Shown piece by piece: positions 43,702 to 57,545 of a stretch of 64,000 nt of DNA; the first letter of the stretch is position 1; each line of letters opens with the position of its first letter. A model generated the notes under the pieces. The model was given only the letters and a program-made list of their open reading frames with translations. It searched no databases and was not told where the DNA came from. A program made the position numbers and the translations under genes. The stretch lies in assembly GCF_051020975.1 (NCBI RefSeq), contig NW_027478169.1, positions 12,586,001-12,650,000 on the forward strand. The letters are read 5' to 3'. This stretch comes from Osmia lignaria lignaria. Lineage: Eukaryota; Arthropoda; Insecta; Hymenoptera; Megachilidae.

Positions 43702-46700
43702 ATATCTCGCATACGATGCGAGCTATGGCAAAACGTTAAGACACCTTTTTTGTAGAGAATTAAGTTTCCTACTATTTATGTTCTATGATATTTTCTGATC
43801 AGATGCGTAGTTCTCGAGATATATTAAGGTATTCAAAAGTTCCGAAGCCGCACCAACATAATAGGGATACAGAAACACCGTGGCCCCTTTCTTTGAGATA
43901 ACTCTGCACTATTGCGAGCTGCAAATGCCACTTCCAGCTTAGCTGTGCAGAAGAAGAACAACAAGAAGAAGAAGTATCTCGAAATATGTCAGTCAGGCCC
44001 CTTCCCTTGAGATAAATTTGCAAATATCTCGGAAACGAACCGAGCTATGGCAAAATGTTAAGAGACCTTTTTTGTAGAGAATTAAGTTTCCTACTTTTTA
44101 TGTTCTATGATATTTTTTGATCAGATGCGTAGTTCTCGAGATATATCAAGATATTTAAAAGTTCCGAAGCCGCACCAACATAATAGAGATACAGAAACAC
44201 CGTGGCCCCTTTCTTTGAGATAACTCTGCACTATTGCGAGCTGCAAATGCCACTTCCAGCTTAGCTGTGCAGAAGAAGAACAACAAGAAGAAGAAATATC
44301 TCGAAATATGTCCGTCGGGCCCCTTCCCTTGAGATAAATCTGCAAATATCTCGGAAACGAAGCGAGCTATGGCAAAATGTTAAGAGACCTTTTTTGTAGA
44401 GAATTATGTTTCCTACAATTTATGTTCTATGATATTTTTTGATCAGAAGCGTAGTTTTCGAGATATATCGAGATATTTAAAAATTCCGAAGCCGCACCAA
44501 CATAATAGAGATACAGAAACACGGTGGCCCCTTTCTTTGAGATAACTCTGCACTATTGCGAGCTGCAAATGCCACTTCCAGCTTAGCTGTGCAGAAGAAG
44601 AACAACAAGAAGAAGAAATATCTCGAAATATGTCCCTCAGACCCCTTCCCTTGAGATAAATCTGCAAATATCTCGGAAACGAAGCGAGCTATGGCAAAAT
44701 GTTAAGAGACCTTTTTTGTAGAGAATTATGTTTCCTACAATTTATGTTCTATGATATTTTTTGATCAGAAGCGTAGTTTTCGAGATATATCGAGATATTT
44801 AAAAATTCCGAAGCCGCACCAACATAATAGAGATACAGAAACACGGTGGCCCCTTTCTTTGAGATAACTCTGCACTATTGCGAGCTGCAAATGCCACTTC
44901 CAGCTTAGCTGTGCAGAAGAAGAACAACAAGAAGAAGAAATATCTCGAAATATGTCCGTCAGGCCAGTTCCTTTGAGCTGAATCTGCAAATATCTCGGAA
45001 ACGAAGCGAGCTATGGCAAAATGTTAAGAGACGTTTTTTGTAGAGAATTAAGTTTCCTACTTTTTATGTTGTATGGTATTTTTTGATCAGATGCGTAGTT
45101 CTCGAGATATATCAAGATATTTAAAAGTTCCGAAGCCGCACCAACATAATAGAGATACAGAAACACCGTGGCCCCTCTCTTTGAGATAACTCTGCACTAT
45201 TGCGAGCCGCAAATGCCACTTCCAGCTTAGCTGTGCAGAAGAAGAACAACAAGAAGAAGAAATATCTCGAAATATGTCCGTCAGGCCCCTTCCCTTGAGA
45301 TAAATCTGCAAATATCTCGGAAACGAAGCGAGCTATGGCAAAATGTTTAGCGACCTTTCTTGTAGAGAATTAAGTTTCCTACTTTTTATGTAGTATGATA
45401 TTTTTTGATCAGTTGCGTAGATCTCGAGATATATCAAGATATTTAAAAGTTCCGAAGCCGCACCAACATAATAGAGATACAGAAACACCGTGGCCCCTTT
45501 CTTTGAGATAACTCTGCACTAGTGCGAGCCGCAAATGCCACTTCCAGCTTAGCTGTGCAGAAGAAGAACAACAAGAAGAAGAAATATCTCGAAATATGTC
45601 CGTCAGGCCCCTTCCCTTGAGATAAATCTGCAAATATCTCGGAAACGAAGCGAGCTATGGCAAAATCTTAAGAGACCTTTTTTGTAGAGAATTAAGTTTT
45701 CTACTTTTTATGTTCCATGATATTTTTTGATCAGATGCGTAGTTCTCGAGATATATCAAGATATTTAAAAGTTCCGAAGCCGCACCAACATAATAGAGAT
45801 ACAGAAACACCGTGGCCCCTTTCTTTGAGATAACTCTGCACTATTGCGAGCTGCAGGTGCCACTTCCAGCTTAGCTGTGCAGAAGAAGAACAACAAGAAG
45901 AAGAAATATCTCGAAATATGTCCGTCAGGCCCCTTCCCTTGAGATAAATCTGCAAATATCTCGGAAACGAAGCGAGCTATGGCAAAATGTTAAGAGACCT
46001 TTTTTGTAGAGAATTAAGTTTCCTACTTTTTATGTTGTATGATATTTTTTGATCAGATGCGTAGTTCTCGAGATATATCAAGATATTTAAAAGTTCCGAA
46101 GCCGCACCAACATAATAGAGATTCAGAAACACCGTGGCCCCTTTCTTTGAGATAACTCTGCACTATTGCGAGCTGCAAATGCCACTTCCAGCTTAGCTGT
46201 GCAGAAGAAGAACAACAAGAATAAGAAATATTTCGAAATATATCCGTCAGGCCCCTTCCCTTGAGATAGATCTGCAAATATCTCGGAAACGAAGCGAGCT
46301 ATGGCAAAATGTTAAGAGACTTTATTTGTAGAGAATTAAGTTTCCTACTTTTTATGTTCTATGATATTTTTTGATCAGATGCGTAGTTCTCGAGATATAT
46401 CAAGATATTTAAAAGTTCCGAAGCCGCACCAACATAATAGAGATACAGAAACACCGTGGCCCCTTTCTTTGAGATAATTCTGCACTATTGCGAGCTGCAA
46501 ATGCCACTTCCAGCTTCGCTGTGCAGAAGAAGAACAACAAGAAGAAGAAATATCTCGAAATATGTCCGTCAGGCCCCTTCCCTTGAGATAAATCTGCAAA
46601 TATCTCGGAAACGAAGCGAGCTATGGCAAAGTGTTAAGAGACCTTTTTTGTAGAGAATTAAGTTTCCTACTTTTTATGTTCTATGATATTTTTTTATCAG

Positions 46701-47243
46701 ATGCGTAGTTCTCGAGATATATCAAGATATTTAAAAGTTCCGAAGCCGCACCAACATAATAGAGATACAGAAACACCGTGGCCCCTTTCTTTGAGATAAC
46801 TCTGCACTATTGCGAGCTGGAAATGCCACTTCCAGTTTAGCTGTGCAGAAGAAGAACAACAAGAAGAAGAAATATCTCGAAACATGTCCGTCAGGCCCCT
46901 TCCCTTGAGATAAATCTGCAAATATCTCGGAAACGAAGCGAGCTATGGCAAAATGTTAAGAGACTTTATTTGTAGAGAATTATGTTTCCTACAATTTATG
47001 TTCTATGATATTTTTTGATCAGATGCGTAGTTCTCGAGATATATCAAGATATTTAAAAGTTCCGAAGCCGCACCAACATAATAGAGATACAGAAACACCG
47101 TGGCCCCTTTCTTTGAGATAACTCTGCACTATTGCGAGCTGTAAATGCCACTTCCAGCTTAGCTGTGCAGAAGAAGAACAACAAGAAGAAGAAATATCTC
47201 GAAATATGTCCGTCAGGCCCCTTCCCTTGAGATATATCTGCAA
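43702..47243. repeat. T-rich block with one duplicated A-type unit
   Basis: Eleven units, mostly T-type. The neighbours ending 44667 and 44989 are both A-type with ttaaaaattccg and acacggtgg, but the second has Q marks on its right half, so a duplicated unit was partly converted. The unit ending 45633 has private changes (cagttgcg, gatctcgag). The units ending 46277 and 46921 show atataatccg-like and acatgtccg substitutions. Confidence 0.72.
43706..43722. repeat. Perfect 7-bp palindrome with 3-base loop, second copy
   Basis: Same sequence as 42740-42756, 966 bp away, as part of the duplicated diverged cassette. Confidence 0.85.
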
Positions 47244-50200
47244 ATATCTCGGAAACGAAGCGAGCTATGGCAAAATGTTAAGAGACCTTTTTTGTAGAGA
47301 ATTATGTTTCCTACAATTTATGTTCTATGATATTTTTTGATCAGAAGCGTAGTTTTCGACATATATCGAGATATTTAAAAGTTCCGAAGCCGCACCAACA
47401 TAATAGAGATACAGAAACACCGTGGCCCCTTTCTTTGAGATAACTCTGCACTAGTGCGAGCCGCAAATGCCACTTCCAGCTTAGCTGTGCAGAAGAAGAA
47501 CAACAAGAAGAAGAAATATCTCGAAATATGTCCGTCAGGCCCCTTCCCTTGAGATAAATCTGCAAATATCTCGGAAACGAAGCGAGCTCTGGCAAAATGT
47601 TAAGAGACCTCTTTTGTAGAGAATTAAGTTTCCTACTTTTTATGTTCTATGATATTTTTTTATCAGATGCGTAGTTCTCGAGATATATCAAGATATTTAA
47701 AAGTTCCGAAGCCGCACCAACATAATAGAGATACTGAAACACCGTGGCCCCTTTCTTTGAGATAACTCTGCACTAGTGCGAGCCGCAAATGCCACTTCCA
47801 GCTTAGCTGTGCAGAAGAAGAACAACAAGAAGAAGAAATATCTCGAAATATGTCCGTCAGGCCCCTTCCCTTGAGATAAATCTGCAAATATCTCGGAAAC
47901 GAAGCGAGCTAAGGCAAAATGTTAAGAGACCTTTTTTGTAGAGAATTAAGTTTCCTACTTTTTATGTTCTATGATATTTTTTGATCAGATGCGTAGTTCT
48001 CGAGATATATCAAGATATTTAAAAGTTCCGAAGCCGCACCAACATAATAGAGATACAGAAACACCGTGGCCCCTTTCTTTGAGATAACTCTGCACTATTG
48101 CGAGCTGTAAATGCCACTTCCAGCTTAGCTGTGCAGAAGAAGAACAACAAGAAGAAGAAATATCTCGAAATATGTCCGTCAGGCCCCTTCCCTTGAGATA
48201 AATCTGCAAATATCTCGGAAACGAAGCGAGCTATGGCAAAATCTTAAGAGACGTTTTTTGTAGAGAATTATGTTTCCTACAATTTATGTTCTATGATATT
48301 TTTTGATCAGAAGCGTAGTTTTCGAGATATATCGAGATATTTAAAAGTTCCGAAGCCGCACCAACATAATAGAGATACAGAAACACCGTGGCCCCTTTCT
48401 TTGAGATAACTCTGCACTAGTGCGAGCTGCAAATGCCACTTCCAGCTTAGCTGTGCAGAAGAAGAACAACAAGAAGAAGAAGTATCTCGAAATATGTCCG
48501 TCAGGCCCGTTCCTTTGAGCTGAATCTGCAAATATCTCGGAAACGAAGCGAGCTATGGCAAAATCTTAAGAGACGTTTTTTGTAGAGAATTATGTTTCCT
48601 ACAATTTATGTTCTATGATATTTTTTGATCAGATGCGTAGTTCTCGAGATATATCAAGATATTTAAAAGTTCCGAAGCCGCACCAACATAATAGAGATAC
48701 AGAAACACCGTGGCCCCTTTCTTTGAGATAACTCTGCACTATTGCGAGCTGTAAATGCCACTTCCAGCTTAGCTGTGCAGAAGAAGAACAACAAGAAGAT
48801 GAAATATCTCGAAATATGTCCGTCAGGCCCCTTCCCTTGAGATATATCTGCAAATATCTCGGAAACGAAGCGAGCTATGGCAAAATGTTAAGAGACCTTT
48901 TTTGTAGAGAATTATGTTTCCTACAATTTATGTTCTATGATATTTTTTGATCAGAAGCGTAGTTTTCGACATATATCGAGATATTTAAAAGTTCCGAAGC
49001 CGCACCAACATAATAGAGATACAGAAACACCGTGGCCCCTTTCTTTGAGATAACTCTGCACTAGTGCGAGCCGCAAATGCCACTTCCAGCTTAGCTGTGC
49101 AGAAGAAGAACAACAAGAAGAAGAAATATCTCGAAATATGTCCGTCAGGCCCCTTCCCTTGAGATAAATCTGCAAATATCTCGGAAACGAAGCGAGCTCT
49201 GGCAAAATGTTAAGAGACCTCTTTTGTAGAGAATTAAGTTTCCTACTTTTTATGTTCTATGATATTTTTTGATCAGATGCGTAGTTCTCGAGATATATCA
49301 AGATATTTAAAAGTTCCGAAGCCGCACCAACATAATAGAGATACTGAAACACCGTGGCCCCTTTCTTTGAGATAACTCTGCACTAGTGCGAGCCGCAAAT
49401 GCCACTTCCAGCTTAGCTGTGCAGAAGAAGAACAACAAGAAGAAGAAATATCTCGAAATATGTCCGTCAGGCCCCTTCCCTTGAGATAAATCTGCAAATA
49501 TCTCGGAAACGAAGCGAGCTATGGCAAAATGTTAAGAGACCTTTTTTGTAGAGAATTATGTTTCCTACAATTTATGTTCTATGATATTTTTTGATCAGAA
49601 GCGTAGTTTTCGACATATATCGAGATATTTAAAAGTTCCGAAGCCGCACCAACATAATAGAGATACAGAAACACCGTGGCCCCTTTCTTTGAGATAACTC
49701 TGCACTAGTGCGAGCCGCAAATGCCACTTCCAGCTTAGCTGTGCAGAAGAAGAACAACAAGAAGAAGAAATATCTCGAAATATGTCCGTCAGGCCCCTTC
49801 CCTTGAGATAAATCTGCAAATATCTCGAAAACGAAGCGAGCTCTGGCAAAATGTTAAGAGACCTCTTTTGTAGAGAATTAAGTTTCCTACTTTTTATGTT
49901 CTATGATATTTTTTGATCAGATGCGTAGTTCTCGAGATATATCAAGATATTTAAAAGTTCCGAAGCCGCACCAACATAATAGAGATACTGAAACACCGTG
50001 GCCCCTTTCTTTGAGATAACTCTGCACTAGTGCGAGCCGCAAATGCCACTTCCAGCTTAGCTGTGCAGAAGAAGAACAACAAGAAGAAGAAATATCTCGA
50101 AATATGTCCGTCAGGCCCCTTCCCTTGAGATAAATCTGCAAATATCTCGGAAACGAAGCGAGCTAAGGCAAAATGTTAAGAGACCTTTTTTGTAGAGAAT

Positions 50201-51107
50201 TAAGTTTCCTACTTTTTATGTTCTATGATATTTTTTGATCAGATGCGTAGTTCTCGAGATATATCAAGATATTTAAAAGTTCCGAAGCCGCACCAACATA
50301 ATAGAGATACAGAAACACCGTGGCCCCTTTCTTTGAGATAACTCTGCACTATTGCGAGCTGTAAATGCCACTTCCAGCTTAGCTGTGCAGAAGAAGAACA
50401 ACAAGAAGAAGAAATATCTCGAAATATGTCCGTCAGGCCCCTTCCCTTGAGATAAATCTGCAAATATCTCGGAAACGAAGCGAGCTATGGCAAAATCTTA
50501 AGAGACGTTTTTTGTAGAGAATTATGTTTCCTACAATTTATGTTCTATGATATTTTTTGATCAGAAGCGTAGTTTTCGAGATATATCGAGATATTTAAAA
50601 GTTCCGAAGCCGCACCAACATAATAGAGATACAGAAACACCGTGGCCCCTTTCTTTGAGATAACTCTGCACTAGTGCGAGCTGCAAATGCCACTTCCAGC
50701 TTAGCTGTGCAGAAGAAGAACAACAAGAAGAAGAAGTATCTCGAAATATGTCCGTCAGGCCCGTTCCTTTGAGCTGAATCTGCAAATATCTCGGAAACGA
50801 AGCGAGCTATGGCAAAATCTTAAGAGACGTTTTTTGTAGAGAATTATGTTTCCTACAATTTATGTTCTATGATATTTTTTGATCAGAAGCGTAGTTTTCG
50901 AGATATATCGAGATATTTAAAAGTTCCGAAGCCGCACCAACATAATAGAGATACAGAAACACCGTGGCCCCTTTCTTTGAGATAACTCTGCACTATTGCG
51001 ACCTGCAAATGCCACTTCCAGCTCAGCTGTGCAGAAGAAGAACAACAAGAAGAAGAAATATCTCGAAATATGTCCGGCAGGCCCCTTCCCTTGAGATATA
51101 TCTGCAA
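47244..51107. repeat. Pentamer-based higher-order repeat with internal dimer expansion
   Basis: Two cassettes alternate. Cassette P is an A-type/R unit with cgacatatatcg followed by gcgagctctgg, plus a T-type/R unit with atactgaaac; it lies at 47244-47887, 48854-49497 and 49498-50141. Cassette K is a T-type gtaaatgcc unit plus an A-type unit with agtatctcg and ggcccgttcc, both followed by aaatcttaag; it lies at 47888-48531 and 50142-50785. P returns after 1610 bp (five units), then immediately again, so a dimer expanded inside a pentamer. Confidence 0.82.
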
Positions 51108-53039
51108 ATATCTCGGAAACGAAGCGAGCTATGGCAAAATGTTAAGAGACCTTTTTTGTAGAGAATTCTGTTTCCTACAATTTATGTTCTATGATATTTT
51201 TTGATCAGAAGCGTAGTTTTCGACATATATCGAGATATTTAAAAGTTCGGAAGCCGCACCAACATAATAGAGATACAGAAACACCGTGGCCCCTTTGTTT
51301 GGGATAACTCTGCACTATTGCGAGCTGGAAATGCCACTTCCAGCTTAGCTGTGCAGAAGAAGAACAACAAGAATAAGAAATATTTCGAAATATGTCCGTC
51401 AGGCCCCTTCCCTTGAGATAAATCTGCAAATATCTCGGAAACGAAGCGAGCTACGGCAAAATGTTAAGCGACCTTTTTTGTAGAAAATTAGGTTTCCTAC
51501 TTTTTATGTTCTATGATATTTTTTGATCAGATGCGTAGTTCTCGAGATATATCAAGATATTTAAAAGTTCCGAAGCCGCACCAACATAATAGGGATACAG
51601 AAACACCATGGCCCCTTTCTTTGAGATAACTCTGCACTATTGCGAGCTGTAAATGCCACTTCCAGCTTAGCTGTGCAGATGAAGAACAACAAGAAGAAGA
51701 AATATCTCGAAATATGTCCGTCAAGCCCCTTCCCTTGAGATATATCTGCAAATATCTCGGAAACGAAGCGAGCTATGGCAAAATGTTAAGAGACCTTTTT
51801 TGTAGAGAATTAAGTTTCCTACTTTTTATGTTCTATGATATTTTTTGATCAGATGCGTAGTTCTCGAGATATATCAAGATATTTAAAAGTTCCGAAGCCG
51901 CACCAACATAATAGAGATACAGAAACGCCGTGGCCCCTTTCTTTGAGATAACTCTGCACTATTGCGAGCTGCAAATGCCACTTCCAGCTTAGCTGTGCAG
52001 AGGAAGAACAACAAGAAGAAGAAATATCTCGAAATATGTCCGTCAGGCCAGTTCCTTTGAGATGAATCTGCAAATATCTCGGAAACGAAGCGAGCTATGG
52101 CAAAATGTTAAGAGACGTTTTTTATAGAGAATTATGTTTCCTACAATTTATGTTCTATGATATTTTTTGATCAGAAGCGTAGTTTTCGAGATACATCGAG
52201 ATATTTAAAAGTTCCGAAGCCGCACCAACATAATAGAGATACAGAAACACCGTGGCCCCTTTCTTTGAGATAACTCTGCACTAGTGCGAGCCGCAAATGC
52301 CACTTCCAGCTTAGCTGTGCAGAAGAAGAACAACAAGAAGAAGAAATATCTCGAAATATGTCCGTCAGGCCCCTTCCCTTGAGATAAATCTGCAAATATC
52401 TCGGAAACGAAGCGAGCTATGGCAAAATGTTAAGAGACATTTTTTGTAGAGAATTAAGTTTCCTACTTTTTATGTTCTATGATATTTTTTGATCAGATGC
52501 GTAGTTCTCGAGATATATCAAGATATTTAAAAGTTCCGAAGCCGCACCAACATAATAGAGATACAGAAACACCGTGGCCCCTTTCTTTGAGATAACTCTG
52601 CACTATTGCGAGCTGCAAATGCCACTTCCAGCTTAGCTGTGCAGAAGAAGAACAACAAGAAGAAGAAATATCTCGAAATATGTCCGTCAGGCCCCTTCCC
52701 TTGAGATGAATCTGCAAATATCTCGGAAACGAAGCGAGCTATGGCAAAATGTTAAGAGACGTTTTTTGTAGAGAATTATGTTTCCTACAATTTATGTTCT
52801 ATGATATTTTTTGATCAGAAGCGTAGTTTTCGAGATATATCGAGATATTTAAAAGTTCCGAAGCCGCACCAACATAATAGAGATACAGAAACACCGTGGC
52901 CCCTTTCTTTGAGATAACTCTGCACTATTGCGAGCTGTAAATGCCACTTCCAGCTTAGCTGTGCAGAAGAAGAACAACAAGAAGAAGAAATATCTCGAAA
53001 TATGTCCGTCAGGCCTCTTCCCTTGAGATATATCTGCAA
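51108..53039. repeat. Mixed T/A block
   Basis: Six units. The first is a diverged A-type copy (gaattctg, cgacatatatcg, aaagttcgg, tttgtttggg, aagaataag). The third has Q and H-like ends (ggccagttcc with gagatgaatc), an intermediate of two subtypes. Confidence 0.7.
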
Positions 53040-55615
53040 ATATCTCGGAAACGAAGCGACCTATGGCAAAATGTTAAGAGACCTTTTTTGTAGAGAATTA
53101 AGTTTCCTACTTTTTATGTTCTATGATATTTTTTGATCAGATGCGTAGTTCTCGAGATATATCAAGATATTTAAAAGTTCCGAAGCCGCACCAACATAAT
53201 AGAGATACAGAAACACCGTGGCCCCTTTCTTTGAGATAACTCTGCACTATTGCGAGCTGTAAATGCCACTTCCAGCTTAGCTGTGCAGAAGAAGAACAAC
53301 AAGAAGAAGAAATATCTCGAAATATGTCCGTCAGGCCCCTTCCCTTGAGATAAATCTGCAAATATCTCGGAAACGAAGCGAGCTATGGCAAAATCTTAAG
53401 AGACGTTTTTTGTAGAGAATTATGTTTCCTACAATTTATGTTCTATGATATTTTTTGATCAGAAGCGTAGTTTTCGAGATATATCGAGATATTTAAAAGT
53501 TCCGAAGCCGCACCAACATAATAGAGATACAGAAACACCGTGGCCCCTTTCTTTGAGATAACTCTGCACTAGTGCGAGCTGCAAATGCCACTTCCAGCTT
53601 AGCTGTGCAGAAGAAGAACAACAAGAAGAAGAAGTATCTCGAAATATGTCCGTCAGGCCCGTTCCTTTGAGCTGAATCTGCAAATATCTCGGAAACGAAG
53701 CGAGCTATGGCAAAATCTTAAGAGACGTTTTTTGTAGAGAATTAAGTTTCCTACTTTTTATGTTCTATGATATTTTTTGATCAGATGCGTAGTTCTCGAG
53801 ATATATCAAGATATTTAAAAGTTCCGAAGCCGCACCAACATAATAGAGATACTGAAACACCGTGGCCCCTTTCTTTGAGATAACTCTGCACTAGTGCGAG
53901 CCGCAAATGCCACTTCCAGCTTAGCTGTGCAGAAGAAGAACAACAAGAAGAAGAAATATCTCGAAATATGTCCGTCAGGCCCCTTCCCTTGAGATAAATC
54001 TGCAAATATCTCGGAAACGAAGCGAGCTAAGGCAAAATGTTAAGAGACCTTTTTTGTAGAGAATTAAGTTTCCTACTTTTTATGTTCTATGATATTTTTT
54101 GATCAGATGCGTAGTTCTCGAGATATATCAAGATATTTAAAAGTTCCGAAGCCGCACCAACATAATAGAGATACAGAAACACCGTGGCCCCTTTCTTTGA
54201 GATAACTCTGCACTATTGCGAGCTGCAAATGCCACTTCCAGCTTAGCTGTGCAGAAGAAGAACAACAAGAAGAAGAAATATCTGGAAATATGTCCGTCAG
54301 GCCCCTTCCCTTGAGATAAATCTGCAAATATCTCGGAAACCAAGCGAGCTATGGCAAAATGTTAAGAGACCTTATTTGTAGAGAATTAAGTTTCCTACTT
54401 TTTATGTTCTACGATATTTTTTGATCAGATGCGTAGTTCTCGAGATATATCAAGATATTTAAAAGCTCCGAAGCTGCACCAACATAATAGAGGTACAGAA
54501 ACACCGTGGCCCCTTTCTTTGAGATAACTCTGCACTATTGCGAGCTGCAAATGCCACTTCCAGCTTAGCTGTGCAGAGGAAGAACAACAAGAAGAAGAAG
54601 TATCTCGAAATATGTAGGTCAGGCCCGTTCCTTTGAGCTGAATCTGCAAATATCTCGGAAACGAAGCGAGTTATGGCAAAATGTTAAGAGACGTTTTTTG
54701 TAGTGAATTATGTTTCCTACAATTTATCTTCTATGATATTTTTTGATCAGAAGCGTAGTTTTCGAGATATATCGAGATATTTAAAAGTTCCGAAGCCGCA
54801 CCAACATAATAGAGATACAGAAACACCGTGGCTCCTTTCTTTGAGATAACTCTGCACTAGTGCGAGCCGCAAATGCCACTTCCAGCTTAGCTGTGCAGAA
54901 GAAGAACAACAAGAAGAAGAAATATCTCGAAATATGTCCGTCAGGCCCCTTCCCTTGAGATAAATCTGCAAATATCTCGAAAACGAAGCGAGCTATGGCA
55001 AAATGTTAAGAGACCTTTTTTGTAGAGAATTAAGTTTCCTACTTTTTATGTTCTATGATATTTTTCGATCAGAGGCGTAGTTCTCGAGATATATCAAGAT
55101 ATTTAAAAGTTCCGAAGCCGCACCAACATAATAGAGATACAGAAACACCGTGGCCCCTTTCTTTGAGATAACTCTGCACTATTGCGCGCTGCAAATGCCA
55201 CTTCCAGCTTAGCTGTGCAGAAGAAGAACAACAAGAAGAAGAAATATCTCGAAATATGTCCGTCAGGCCCCTTCCCTTGAGATAAATCTGCAAATATCTC
55301 GGAAACGAAGCGAGCTATGGCAAAATGTTAAGAGACCTTTTTTGTAGAGAATTAAGTTTCCTACTTTTTATGTTCTATGATATTTTTCGATCAGAGGCGT
55401 AGTTCTCGAGATATATCAAGATATTTAAAAGTTCCGAAGCCGCACCAACATAATACAGATACAGAAACACCGTGGCCCCTTTCTTTGAGATAACTCTGCA
55501 CTATTGCGAGCTGCAAATGCCACTTCCAGCTTAGCTGTGCAGAAGAAGAACAACAAGAAGAAGAAATATCTGGAAATATGTCCGTCAGGCCCCTTCCCTT
55601 GAGATACATCTGCAA
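53040..55615. repeat. Third K cassette and exit from the core
   Basis: Cassette K (gtaaatgcc unit, then agtatctcg/ggcccgttcc unit, both followed by aaatcttaag) recurs at 53040-53683. It is followed by the atactgaaac unit. Later units show gcaccaac with aggtac, gtgaattatg, and two adjacent units with ttcgatcagaggcg (ending 55293 and 55615). The last A-type units of the core lie here. Confidence 0.75.
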
Positions 55616-55937
55616 ATATCTCGGAAACGAAGCGAGCTACGGCAAAATGTTAAGAGACCTTTTTTGTAGAAAATTGGGATTCCTACTTTTTATGTTCTAT
55701 GATATTTTTTGAACAGATGCGTAGTTCTCGAGATATATCAAGATATTTAAAAGTTCCGAAGCCGCACCAACATAATAGAGATACAGAAACACCGTGGCCC
55801 CTTTCTTTGAGATAACTCTGCACTACTGCGAGCTGCAAATGCCACTTCCAGCTTAGCTGTGCAGAAGAAGAACAACAAGAAGAAGAAATATCTCGAAATA
55901 TGTCCGTCAGGCCCCTTCCCTTGAGATAAATCTGCAA

Positions 55938-56258
55938 ATATCTCGGAAACGAAGCGAGGTATGGCAAAATGTTAAGAGACCTTTTTTGTAGAGAATTAAG
56001 TTTCCTACGTTTTATGTTCTATGATATTTTTTGATCAGATGCGTAGTTCTCGAGATATATCAAGATATTTAAAAGTTCCGAAGCCGCACCAACATAATAG
56101 GGATACAGAAACACCGTGCCCCTCTCTTTGAGATAACTCTGCACTATTGCGAGCTGCAAATGCCACTTCCAGCTTAGCTGTGCAGAAGAAGAACAACAAG
56201 AAGAAGAAATGTCTCGAAATATGTCCCTCAGGCCCCTTCCCTTGAGATAAATCTGCAA
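55938..56258. repeat. d1 monomer, variant
   Basis: Has ccgtgcccctctctttg but keeps aagaagaag (not aagaggaag), and has gtctcg and ccctcagg substitutions. It looks like a recombinant or diverged d1 copy at the start of the right flank. Confidence 0.8.
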
Positions 56259-57224
56259 ATATCTCGGAAACCAAGCGAGCTATGGCAAAATGTTGAGAGA
56301 CCTTATTTGTAGAGAATTAAGTTTCCTACTTTTTATGTTCTACGATATTTTTTGATCAGATGCGTAGTTCTCGAGATATATCAAGATATTTAAAAGTTCC
56401 GAAGCCGCACCAACATAATAGAGATACAGAAACACCGTGGCCCCTTTCTTTGAGATAACTCTGCACTATTGCGAGCTGCAAATGCCACTTCCAGCTTAGC
56501 TGTGCAGACGAAGAACAACAAGAAGAAGAAATATCTCGAAATATGTCCGTCAGGCCCCTTCCCTTGAGATAAATCTGCAAATATCTCGGAAACGAAGCGA
56601 GCTACGGCAAAATGTTAAGAGACCTTTTTTGTAGAAAATTAGGATTCCTACTTTTTATGTTCTATGATATTTTTTGAACAGATGCGTAGTTCTCGAGATA
56701 TATCAAGATATTTAAAAGTTCCGAAGCCGCACCAACATAATAGAGATACAGAAACACCGTGGCCCCTTTATTTGAGATAACTCTGCACTATTGCGAGCTG
56801 TAAATGCCACTTCCAGCTTAGCTGTGCAGAAGAAGAACAACAAGAAGAAGAAATATCTCGAAATATGTCCGTCAGGCCCCTTCCCTTGAGATATATCTGC
56901 AAATATCTCGGAGACGAAGCGAGCTATGGCAAAATGTTAAGAGACCTTTTTTGTAGAGAATTATGTTTCCTACTTTTTATGTTCTATGATATTTTTTGAT
57001 CAGACGCGTAGTTCTCGAGATATATCAAGATATTTAAAAGTTCCGAAGCCGCACCAACATAATAGAGATACAGAAACACCGTGGCTCCTTTCTTTGAGAT
57101 AACTCTGCACTATTGCGACCTGGAAATGCCACTTCCAGTTTAGCTGTGCAGAAGAAGAACAACAAGAAGAAGAAATATCTCGAAATATGTCCGTTAGGCC
57201 CCTTCCCTTGAGATAAATCTGCAA

Positions 57225-57545
57225 ATATCTCGGAAACGAAGCGAGCTATGGCAAAATGTTAAGAGACCTTTTTTGTAGAGAATGAAGTTTCCTACGTTTT
57301 ATGTTCTATGATATTTTTTGATCAGATGCGTAGTTCTCGAGATATATCAAGATATTTAAAAGTTCCGAATCCGCACCAACATAATAGGGATACAGAAACA
57401 CCGTGCCCCTCTCTTTGAGATAACTCTGCACTATTGCGAGCTGCAAATGCCACTTCCAGCTTAGCTGTGCAGAAGAAGAACAACAAGAGGAAGAAATATC
57501 TCGAAATATGTCCGTCAGGCCCCTTACCCTGAGATAAATCTGCAA
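57225..57545. repeat. d1 monomer
   Basis: Carries the full d1 mark set (gtgcccctctc, aagaggaag, cttaccctgag) plus gaatccgcacc. It directly follows an N/cgacctgg unit, the same order as at 330-972. Confidence 0.85.
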
